DNA of 5,278 nucleotides from NCBI GenBank assembly GCA_024278415.1, contig JAJRTI010000801.1:1-5278 (forward strand), read 5' to 3'. The notes below the pieces were generated by a model. That model was not told the origin of the DNA. It saw nothing but the letters and a program-made list of their open reading frames with translations, and ran no database searches. Shown here piece by piece: positions 1 to 5,260 of this stretch; within the stretch, counting starts at the first letter, position 1, and the number at the start of each line of letters is the position of its first letter. The stretch comes from Planctomycetota bacterium. GTDB taxonomy: Bacteria; Planctomycetota; Brocadiia; JAJRTI01. A program made the translations under genes and the position numbers.

Positions 1-575
1 GCGGCCGCGCCATTGCCGGCCTTGGCGAGTTGCTCAGCCGCGGCGAGGGACGCGTCCGCGGCCGCGATCCGTAGTTCCTTGGGCGCGGCTTCGCGGAAGC
101 TCTCCAGCGCGCGAGCGGCCTCAGGCGTGCCGATCCTCCCCAACGCGTGTGCGGCCGCGCGAGCGACGGCCGCGTCATCCGCCTTCAGCAGCTTCGACAG
201 CGCGGGCGCGGCCGCTGCGTCGCGGCGGAACCCGAGCGAGGCAATCACGCCCACCCGGACCTGCCCGGCCGTCTTGCCTAGCGCATCGCGCAGGGCCTTG
301 CCGGCTTCTGGGTACGGCATGGGTTCGAGCGCGTAGCGCGCCATGTGCGACAGTTTCGCGTCCGTGAGCCGCGCGGCCAGCGCCGGGATGCATGCGCGCG
401 TGCCGATGCGCCGAAGCTCGCGGCAGGCCTTGTCTTTGTCCGCGAAGCCGGCGTCGCCTGCGAGCACGCGGATGAGTTGCTGCTCGCGAGTGAGTTTCTT
501 GGCCGGCGCGGCGCAGAGCACGGAAGCTGCCGCGCAGGTAACGAGCATCGTCCATGTTGGAGCATTGAATCGCAT
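1..575 (-). CDS. Secreted HEAT-repeat protein, C-terminus beyond window edge
   Basis: The reading frame starts at ATG 573-575 and stays open for 191 codons to the left edge, so the stop codon and most of the protein are missing. Residues 1-23 look like a signal peptide: a short basic start, a hydrophobic stretch from about 8 to 20, and a likely cut after CAA (21-23). Residues 27-60 are charged and helical (KLTREQQLIRVL, then DKACRELRRIGT). Helical pairs typical of HEAT/PBS repeats follow: ACIPALAARLTD (61-72), KLSHMARYALEPMPYPE (74-90), VGVIASLGFRRDAAAAPALS (108-127) and VARAAAHALGRIGTPEAARA (138-157). HEAT repeats form a curved protein-binding scaffold. The KLSHMARYALEP type is, from my memory of the family, common in planctomycete-like bacteria next to sugar-processing genes. 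A weak Shine-Dalgarno (GAGAG, 6-nt gap) precedes the start. It probably shares a transcript with the oxidoreductase 102 bases upstream. The partner or ligand is unknown. Confidence 0.9.
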   Translation of the reverse strand, partial: MRFNAPTWTMLVTCAAASVLCAAPAKKLTREQQLIRVLAGDAGFADKDKACRELRRIGTRACIPALAARLTDAKLSHMARYALEPMPYPEAGKALRDALGKTAGQVRVGVIASLGFRRDAAAAPALSKLLKADDAAVARAAAHALGRIGTPEAARALESFREAAPKELRIAAADASLAAAEQLAKAGNGAA

Positions 576-677
576 GGGGTTCTCTCGTTTATCGACCGTA
601 GCTGCAGCCGTCCGCCGTATGGCGCGACTGCGGGAAGATTGTGAGTCTGGCAGAGCCCGCACGCTGGCGCACGCGGC

Positions 678-1955
678 TTACAGATACCAGGGCTGCCGGA
701 AGGCCCGCGAACGAAGCCGATTGGCTTCCTCGTCGTTGACGAACGCCTCGGCCACCGGATCCCACTCGACTTTTCGGCCCAGGCGCACCGCGATGTTGGC
801 GCAGTGGCAGGCGGTGATGGACCGGTGCGCGACGTCCGCGTTCGAGATGGGCTGCTGCCGGGTCTTGACGCAGTTGAGGAACTGGCGGATGTGATTGTCG
901 GGAGGGTATCCGCCCGGGAACTTGCGGTCTTCGAGCAGCGAGGCCGGGTGGGTTTCGATCATGCCCGAGTCGCCCACCTCGACCCAACCCTCCTCGCCCT
1001 CGAAGCGCACAGGGCACGTGCCGAAGCGGAGCCCCTTGCAGAAGATGAGCTTCACGCCATTCGCATAGCGCGCCTCCACGTCGCCGCGGTCGTTGGTGAC
1101 CCTGTAGGTCGTGGGCGACGTGTGGTCCATGCCCGCGGCCCACTGGCAGAGGTCCGCGGTGTGGCTTCCCCACTCGGTGATGGAGCCGCCGGAGAAGTCG
1201 CCGTGCGAACTCCAGAAACCGCGGGTGTAGTATTTGGCGTTGTACGGCCGCCAAGGCGCGGGCCCCAGCCATCGGTTCCAGTCCATGACCTGCGGATCGG
1301 GTTCGGGCTGAACGGGCAGGACCGTGAAGCGCACGCCCGAGCGCGTGCCGGCCTTTTCCGCGTGCAGAGCCACCAGTTTGCCCAGCTTGCCGGAGCGGGC
1401 GAGGTTCACCGCGAACCGGAAATGGCTGATGTTCCGGCGCTGCGTGCCGCATTGGTAGATGCGCGCCAGCCGGCGCATGGTGTCCGCTACGGCCCGGCTC
1501 TCCGCGATGGTCACGCTCATCGGCTTCTCGCAGTACATGTCCTTGCCGGCCCGGGCGGCGAGGATGGAAGCCATGGAGTGCCAGTTGTCGCCAGTCGCGA
1601 TCATGACCGCGTCGATGTCGTCGCGGCCGAGCAATTCGAGTAGATCTTGGTATGCCGCGCAGTCTTGGTTGCCGTAGTGCTTGTCGACTTGGGCCTTGGC
1701 CGCGTTGCGCCGGTTGGCTTGCACATCGCAGACCGCGACCATCTGCACGTCCTTGTTCCACATGCAGGCGCGCATGACGTAGCTGCCGCGTCCGCCGAGG
1801 CCGATCGCGCCCATGACGATGCGATCGCTGGCCGGGGGCTTGCCTTCGCCGCCCAGCGCGGTGGACGTGATGACGTACGGCGCGGCGATGCCGGCTACGG
1901 CTGCGCCGCGGAGGAAGTCGCGTCGCGTGATCGCTTGGGTCGTTCGTCGGCTCAT
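678..1955 (-). CDS. Gfo/Idh/MocA family oxidoreductase with Tat signal
   Basis: This is a complete 425-residue protein. The N-terminus carries a twin-arginine signal (TRRDFLRG, residues 10-17) followed by a hydrophobic stretch (18-35), so it is predicted to be exported folded with its cofactor. A Rossmann domain follows: GLGGRG (52-57) is the dinucleotide-binding loop, VAVCDV (73-78) ends in the acidic residue expected to contact the ribose, and CEKPM (142-146) holds the catalytic lysine K144 of the family's EKP motif. The C-terminal substrate domain has GGSITEWGSHTADLCQWA (256-273), in which H265 and D268 match the family's WGxHxxD motif. The end, RSRAFRQPWYL, resembles complete relatives. 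The family mostly performs NAD(P)-dependent redox chemistry on sugars or cyclitols, and some Tat-type members act as retaining glycosidases using NAD+. The actual substrate cannot be read from the sequence. The start is supported by a strong Shine-Dalgarno 7 nt upstream. Confidence 0.95.
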   Translation of the reverse strand: MSRRTTQAITRRDFLRGAAVAGIAAPYVITSTALGGEGKPPASDRIVMGAIGLGGRGSYVMRACMWNKDVQMVAVCDVQANRRNAAKAQVDKHYGNQDCAAYQDLLELLGRDDIDAVMIATGDNWHSMASILAARAGKDMYCEKPMSVTIAESRAVADTMRRLARIYQCGTQRRNISHFRFAVNLARSGKLGKLVALHAEKAGTRSGVRFTVLPVQPEPDPQVMDWNRWLGPAPWRPYNAKYYTRGFWSSHGDFSGGSITEWGSHTADLCQWAAGMDHTSPTTYRVTNDRGDVEARYANGVKLIFCKGLRFGTCPVRFEGEEGWVEVGDSGMIETHPASLLEDRKFPGGYPPDNHIRQFLNCVKTRQQPISNADVAHRSITACHCANIAVRLGRKVEWDPVAEAFVNDEEANRLRSRAFRQPWYL

Positions 1956-1962
1956 GTACCAA

Positions 1963-1969
1963 CTCCCTT
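1963..1969 (-). promoter_or_regulatory. Shine-Dalgarno of the oxidoreductase gene
   Basis: The minus strand reads AAGGGAG, 7 nt ahead of the ATG at 1953-1955. This fixes the start directly before the Tat signal and argues against the longer open frame that begins near 2070 in another phase. Confidence 0.8.
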
Positions 1970-2123
1970 CGTGTGGGCCGCGGAGCGCTAGGGGGCGTCA
2001 GGCAAAGTTGATGTTGCCATCGATGCCTGACTCCCCTGCGTGGTTGAGCAGGCGGATCAAGGCGGAGCATTCACAGGAGTTTCCCCATGAGATTTGCTGA
2101 TGCGAGCGGCAGACGCCGCGGGC

Positions 2124-2190
2124 TTGTAGTAGGGCCATTCATGGCCCGTCAGTAACGCTGAAAAACGGGCGATAAATCGCCCTACTACAA
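2124..2190. repeat. REP/BIME-like pair of inverted GTAG hairpin elements
   Basis: Two copies of a 25-base unit face each other: 2124-2148 on the plus strand and 2166-2190 on the minus strand. Each begins TTGTAGTA and continues into a 16-nt hairpin. The first hairpin has GGGCCAT and ATGGCCC arms around TC (2132-2147). The second has GGGCGAT and ATCGCCC arms around AA (2167-2182). The units match at 22 of 25 positions; two of the three differences are the two sides of one stem pair, so the stem is preserved, and the third lies in the loop. A 17-base spacer (2149-2165) separates them. A GTAG tetranucleotide at the 5' foot of a short hairpin is the hallmark of REP elements mobilised by REP-associated tyrosine transposases. 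No such transposase is in the window. The outer TTGTAGTAGGGC arms could also pair with each other. Confidence 0.8.
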
Positions 2191-2258
2191 ACACCCGCGC
2201 GTCCCGCACGGCCCCGTGTACATAACAACCGTTGTAAGAAATTGGTCTAACAAGAATC

Positions 2259-2513
2259 TCATCCACCCGGTTCCGCCATCTGCTGCGCGATGAGCAAGTC
2301 GATCTCGCTCTGGTGGTCCTCGTAGTACGCCATGCACTCATACACTTGCGCCCTTGTGAGCGCGGGGAAACTCCGCACCACGTCGTCAATGCTCGATCCA
2401 CACAGAACTAAACCCACCACGTCGTGCACGCCGATGCGAGTCCCCTCTACGATGGGACGCCCTGAACGCACGCCATCCACCGCGGTGATATATCGGTATT
2501 GCTGCTTCAGCAT
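2259..2513 (-). CDS. DUF433 family protein (antitoxin-like), orphan
   Basis: This is an 84-residue protein, close to the normal size for DUF433 (PF04255). The diagnostic core is SGRPIVEGTRIGVHDVVGLV (residues 17-36), which matches the family's pattern of GxP-I-GTRI-V, followed by SIDDVVRSFPALTRAQVYEC (41-60), a helix-turn-helix-like segment, and the helix AYYEDHQSEIDLLIAQQM (62-79). DUF433 proteins are small, predicted to bind DNA, and are generally regarded as VapB45-like antitoxins paired with a PIN-like DUF5615 toxin encoded just downstream. No such toxin follows here: the next sequence is a repeat-bearing gap. The gene may therefore be a solitary regulator or a remnant. The start has no strong Shine-Dalgarno, only GAGACGG a few bases upstream. 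A possible promoter sits about 30-60 bases upstream. Confidence 0.92.
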   Translation of the reverse strand: MLKQQYRYITAVDGVRSGRPIVEGTRIGVHDVVGLVLCGSSIDDVVRSFPALTRAQVYECMAYYEDHQSEIDLLIAQQMAEPGG

Positions 2514-2545
2514 GGAGCCGTCTCAGATGAGATATCCTGCGAACC

Positions 2546-2574
2546 ATGTTATCACGCGAACGCGATCCAACCAA
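2546..2574 (-). promoter_or_regulatory. Possible sigma70 promoter for the DUF433 gene
   Basis: The minus strand reads TTGGTT (2569-2574), then 17 bases, then TAACAT (2546-2551). The spacing is ideal but the match to consensus is modest. The spacer and -10 edge (2551-2566) contain an imperfect inverted repeat, ATCACGCG next to AACGCGAT. Such a position would suit autoregulation by an antitoxin-like DNA-binding protein, but that is inference. Confidence 0.35.
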
Positions 2575-2589
2575 CCACGCGCACGCGGT
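2574..2589 (-). terminator. Weak hairpin downstream of the URO-D-like gene
   Basis: Read on the minus strand, ACCGCG and CGTGGT form a 6-bp stem (one G-T pair) around a TGCG loop, 25 bases after the stop codon. Only a short TGGTTGG stretch follows instead of a T-tract, and it overlaps the candidate promoter of the next gene. It could end transcription of the URO-D-like gene, but the evidence is weak. Confidence 0.2.
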
Positions 2590-2613
2590 TCTCCCCCTCC
2601 GTCCAAGCAGGGG

Positions 2614-3621
2614 CTACGACGCTGCGAAAGGCACCTCCGCGCACAGTGCGCGCAGGTTCTCGTGCGGCGTGTCCGGCGGTATCTCGCATCCCGCGCCCAC
2701 CATGTACGGGTTGCCGACAGTCTGGTACACGCGCTCCACGTCCGCGCGGATTTGCTCCGGGGTAGACTTCATGACCGCGCTCACCGGGTCGAGGTTGCCG
2801 GCGAGCACCACGTCCGGGCCCAGCACCTTCCGCGCCTCGGCCATGTCGACCTGCCAATCGAGGTCGATAATGTCCGCGCCGAGTTTCGCCATGCCGGGCA
2901 GGATGTGCGTCGTATCGCCGCAGATGTGCAGGCGCGCCTTGCCGCCCGCGGCGTGGATGCCGTCCACCAGCGCCTGCTCGCGCGGCTGGATGAGCCGGTC
3001 GTACACGTCCGCGGACACTTGGCTCGCGAGCGCGTCGCCCACGCCGATCGTGTCCGCGCCGGCGTCGATCTGGGCTTTGGCGAACGCGATGCCCACCTCG
3101 AGGCAGCGGTCCATGAGGTCACAGGCGAACGGCTCGTCGAGCACGAGGTCCATCATGAAGTTCGACACGTCCCGCAAGTCCCCGGCCTCCGCGGCCGCGC
3201 CCTCGACCCAGCCCAAGATGGACAACTCGCCCCCGCAGGCCTGCTTGAACGCTTCCACGGCCTTCACGCGATCGAGCATGCGCTCCGATGCGTGCGGGTC
3301 GGGATCGGCCAGCGACGAGAGGTTCTTCGTGTCCGCAAGGGGCGGCCTCGCGCAGCGCGGAACGCCGTCCTGGACAAATTCGATCTCTGCGCCAAAGCCC
3401 TGCGTCTCGCGGTACGGATCGGAGACCGCACTCACTTGGTCGAAGCCGAAGGCCTCCGCGCACTGGAGGTTCGCCTCGACCAGCACGCGGTAGTCGGATG
3501 CGAACGCGGCGTAGTTGGAGTCGATGAACTTGGCTGCGAAAGCCATGAGGATCGGCAGCCGGGGCAGCACGTCCACCGGCTCGCAATTGAGGACGCGCAT
3601 GTAGCGCTCGTGGCAGTTCAT
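2614..3621 (-). CDS. Uroporphyrinogen decarboxylase family protein, MtaA/CmuA-like
   Basis: This is a complete 335-residue protein of the URO-D superfamily (TIM-barrel fold). The N-terminus (NCHERYMRVLNCEPVD, 2-17) matches the family opening, which supports this start although no good Shine-Dalgarno is visible. Key features are GVGDALASQVSADVYDRLIQP (193-212), LHICGDTT (231-238), IDLDWQVDMAEA (252-263), AGNLDP (274-279) and GAGCEIPPDTPHENL (309-323). H232 and C234 with a late C312 give the HxC...C zinc-site pattern of methylcobamide:CoM methyltransferases such as MtaA and of CmuA. Haem-pathway HemE lacks that pattern, so a methyl-transfer role in the cytoplasm is more likely than haem synthesis. 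No corrinoid protein or substrate methyltransferase is adjacent, so the methyl donor and acceptor are unknown. Such stand-alone paralogues are frequent in Planctomycetota-like and Hydrogenedentota-like genomes. Confidence 0.93.
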   Translation of the reverse strand: MNCHERYMRVLNCEPVDVLPRLPILMAFAAKFIDSNYAAFASDYRVLVEANLQCAEAFGFDQVSAVSDPYRETQGFGAEIEFVQDGVPRCARPPLADTKNLSSLADPDPHASERMLDRVKAVEAFKQACGGELSILGWVEGAAAEAGDLRDVSNFMMDLVLDEPFACDLMDRCLEVGIAFAKAQIDAGADTIGVGDALASQVSADVYDRLIQPREQALVDGIHAAGGKARLHICGDTTHILPGMAKLGADIIDLDWQVDMAEARKVLGPDVVLAGNLDPVSAVMKSTPEQIRADVERVYQTVGNPYMVGAGCEIPPDTPHENLRALCAEVPFAAS

Positions 3622-3680
3622 CGGTGCTGCTTACCGTTCCAGGACTCAGAGACTTGGCAAGCGCCCCCGCTCGTAGCAGG

Positions 3681-3702
3681 CTTGTAGGAGCGTCTTTGGC
3701 GA
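3681..3702 (+). repeat. Degenerate REP-like element
   Basis: The segment begins CTTGTAGGAGCGTC and continues TTTGGCG. It shares the CTTGTAG foot with the elements at 2123 and 5260, followed by a weak 4-bp hairpin (CGTC/GGCG, TTT loop). A second GTAG lies just before it at 3673-3676. It may be an eroded or divergent member of the same repeat family. Confidence 0.35.
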
Positions 3703-3812
3703 GGATACCGGCGAGCAGAACGCGCGCGATAAGCGCCCACGTCGGGGGAAGCTTCCCGGAAGTTGGCCACCTTCGGGAGGGTCGCTCGTCGCAGGGAGGA
3801 ATAATGGTACAG

Positions 3813-3860
3813 TGGAATGTTGGAATGGCGCGCGGCGACGCGTCGCATTCCAACATTCCA
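3813..3860. repeat. 48-nt hairpin with 15-bp perfect arms and a GCGA loop
   Basis: The arms TGGAATGTTGGAATG (3813-3827) and CATTCCAACATTCCA (3846-3860) are exact reverse complements. Inside them, after a 3x3 internal loop, a CGCG/CGCG stem (3831-3834 and 3839-3842) closes a GCGA loop of GNRA type. On the minus strand it begins 14 bases after the stop codon of the secreted-protein gene, so it could protect the 3' end of that message or help termination. There is no T-tract on either side, so a classic rho-independent terminator is not supported. Tandem GGAATGTTGGAATG-type motifs also recur as dispersed repeats in some environmental bacterial genomes. Confidence 0.8.
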
Positions 3861-3874
3861 TCTTTCCAACCTTC

Positions 3875-4831
3875 CTACGGCGCGGCCGGAGCGGGCGCGG
3901 GCGCGACGCCAACGGGAGGCGCGGGGCGGGGGCCGGGTCCGCCGCCTTGCATCTGGCCGGCCATGCCCATGAGCATGCCGCCAAGGCCCATGGCGAGAGC
4001 GTTGAACTGCTCTGGGGTATTGGCCGCGGCGAGTTGGTCCAGCGATCCCTCGATCATCGTCAGTATCGGCATCACCTGGGCTTTCGCTGCGGCGATCTTC
4101 TGCTGCTCGATGGCGGCCAACTTCTGCTTGGCTTGGAGAATGCCGGCCTGCCAGCCCATGACCATGTTCTCAGGCAGCCACTTACCCTCGACCTTGACGA
4201 ACACCTTCTCCTCGGCGGTCTCATTGGGCACTTGCATGCGCAGCACTGCCCGGTCCGGGCCTTCCGTGCGCACAACCGTCACCGTGGCTTGCCTGAGCGA
4301 CGCCACTTTGCCAGCCGGGTCGTCCTGCGGGTTGGCCGCCTGGCCGAGGGCCACGGCTTGGCGCATGATGGACGAGCCGGTCGTGGCGAGGAACGTGCGG
4401 ATGTCGATTGCGCGGAGCTTCTGGAGGTCCGACACGTCGCTATTCACCACGGTGCTCGCGAGTTGCACGATGCCGTCCCAGTTGTCCGCCAGGATTTGCT
4501 TCTTGTTCGGGGGCATCTGTGCGAGCATCGGGAAGTTGAGGATGAACTGCTTCTTGGTCTGGAGCACGAGCACGAGCTTCTTCAGCACGGAGAACGACTT
4601 GGTCCACAGCTCCGCGTCCATCTTGTCGGCAAAACCGGAAACCAAGCCTTGCACGTCGCCTTGGTAGCTCCCCGGCAAGGCATCCCACACCACTTCGAGC
4701 TTGTAGTCGGCCAAGCCATCCATCACGGCCTTCAGGGCTGCGTCGGGTCCCTGTTGGGCTTGGGCCCCACCGGCAAGCGCTGCCACAATCAACAAGGCCA
4801 ATGCCAACGGTTTCGTGCGAGCGGTGACCAT
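3875..4831 (-). CDS. Secreted protein of unknown function, Pro/Ala-rich C-terminus
   Basis: I do not recognise the family. The protein is 318 residues from the ATG at 4829-4831. An upstream in-frame ATG at 4910-4912 is rejected because a good Shine-Dalgarno (AAGGAG, 7-nt gap) precedes the inner start and a clear signal peptide begins there. Residues 1-25 form that signal, with a hydrophobic core (LALALLIVAALAGG) and a cut after AQA. The mature part is mostly helical: 30-48, 56-90, 110-130 and 136-163. Next comes a probable beta segment (TVTVVRTEGPDRAVLRMQV, 183-201, and EEKVFVKVEGKWLPENM, 207-223), which recalls the strands of small NTF2-like or lumenal domains. Then there is a Lys/Gln/Ala helix, likely coiled (230-255), a Gly/Met-rich stretch (281-299) and a Pro/Ala tail (300-318). 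The location is probably periplasmic or surface. It has its own strong promoter about 105 bases upstream. Confidence 0.87.
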   Translation of the reverse strand: MVTARTKPLALALLIVAALAGGAQAQQGPDAALKAVMDGLADYKLEVVWDALPGSYQGDVQGLVSGFADKMDAELWTKSFSVLKKLVLVLQTKKQFILNFPMLAQMPPNKKQILADNWDGIVQLASTVVNSDVSDLQKLRAIDIRTFLATTGSSIMRQAVALGQAANPQDDPAGKVASLRQATVTVVRTEGPDRAVLRMQVPNETAEEKVFVKVEGKWLPENMVMGWQAGILQAKQKLAAIEQQKIAAAKAQVMPILTMIEGSLDQLAAANTPEQFNALAMGLGGMLMGMAGQMQGGGPGPRPAPPVGVAPAPAPAAP

Positions 4832-4838
4832 ACAGACA

Positions 4839-4844
4839 CTCCTT
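4839..4844 (-). promoter_or_regulatory. Shine-Dalgarno that sets the secreted-protein start
   Basis: The minus strand reads AAGGAG with 7 bases before the ATG at 4829-4831. It selects the 318-residue form over a 345-residue form that would put 27 basic residues ahead of the signal peptide. Confidence 0.85.
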
Positions 4845-4936
4845 CCAGTGGAACGGAGAACAGTCAGACGGCTCCGCGATGCATCCAGCCGCTGGCTTGG
4901 AAAACGCAACACTCGGCCGAGTATAGGAATGACATG

Positions 4937-4965
4937 ATTCTACCCGCGGAGGTACGACCGGTCAA
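4937..4965 (-). promoter_or_regulatory. Near-consensus sigma70 promoter of the secreted-protein gene
   Basis: The minus strand carries TTGACC (4960-4965) and TAGAAT (4937-4942), each matching 5 of 6 consensus bases, with a 17-base spacer. Transcription would begin near 4930, giving a leader of about 100 bases. The leader contains a small CCAG/CTGG hairpin and no recognisable riboswitch. Confidence 0.7.
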
Positions 4966-5009
4966 GCCTGCAGCAGTCAGCGAGTACGCAAACAGGCCTG
5001 TCAATGCGT

Positions 5010-5020
5010 GGGGGGGGGGG
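5010..5020 (+). repeat. Homopolymer of 11 G
   Basis: Eleven consecutive G lie in non-coding DNA about 45 bases upstream of the -35 box of the secreted-protein gene. Such runs are prone to slippage in vivo and to length errors in sequencing. Confidence 0.9.
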
Positions 5021-5260
5021 TGTGTAGCATAAACCGCAAGAGTGCATTCAGAAACGCCGAGGCGGAAGGCGACTGGGCCTGTCTCTCGCCCCCCATGGCC
5101 TGTGCCCTGCATGCCGCGGCCCTCGCCTCCGTCATGGCGCGGCACAGCACAAGCGAGCGACTTGCAAAACCCCAATAGGCCGAGGCCTCGCGCCTAACAT
5201 CATGCATGGCGGAGGTGTCGAACGCGGCGCCGCCGAGATGAGAGCGCAGGAGCGCTCCGC

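Larger units (their letters stand above)
1956..2258. other. 303-base gap between DUF433 and oxidoreductase genes
   Basis: No convincing gene lies here. The main content is the REP-like inverted pair at 2124-2190. Nearer the DUF433 stop is a small perfect hairpin at 2207-2218 (CACGG arms, CC loop) with no T-tract. No promoter for the oxidoreductase stands out. A 46-codon open frame on the minus strand (1998-2138) begins inside the repeat and lacks a ribosome binding site, so it is treated as unproven. Confidence 0.6.
3622..3874. other. 253-base gap rich in inverted repeats
   Basis: There is no credible gene between the secreted-protein stop and the URO-D-like start. The gap holds several palindromes: a 16-nt hairpin at 3658-3673 (arms CAAGCG/CGCTCG, CCCC loop, one G-T pair), a degenerate GTAG element near 3681-3702, a perfect 12-bp palindrome GGGAAGCTTCCC at 3746-3757, an imperfect palindrome at 3759-3774 (GAAGTTGG/CCACCTTC), and the long hairpin at 3813-3860. 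No clear promoter for the URO-D-like gene was found. Confidence 0.6.

Noticed and set aside
589..2070. A 493-codon open frame on the minus strand over the oxidoreductase
   Set aside because: It is a different phase of the same strand, very rich in Arg, His and Pro, with no domain resemblance. The 425-residue frame has complete Gfo/Idh/MocA motifs and a Shine-Dalgarno.
2332..3687. A 451-codon open frame on the plus strand opposite the URO-D-like gene
   Set aside because: It is an antisense shadow in GC-rich DNA, rich in His, Arg and Val. It runs across two real genes and has no recognisable motif.
3813..3860. Classic rho-independent terminator
   Set aside because: The stem is strong, but there is no T-tract after it on either strand, so it is listed as a hairpin repeat instead.
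3618..3869. An 83-codon minus-strand frame beginning with a WNVGM motif
   Set aside because: WNVGM is simply the translation of the GGAATGTTGGAATG repeat arm. The rest crosses palindromic intergenic DNA.
3847..3878. Possible CRISPR array from short regular repeats
   Set aside because: The units are only 8 bases with no spacers, and no cas gene is present.
3624..5032. Two long plus-strand open frames opposite the secreted-protein gene
   Set aside because: Both are antisense shadows with low-complexity composition. The opposite strand has the signal peptide, ribosome binding site and promoter.
4864..5175. A 103-codon minus-strand frame upstream of the secreted protein
   Set aside because: It runs through the promoter and the G run, lacks a ribosome binding site and resembles no family.
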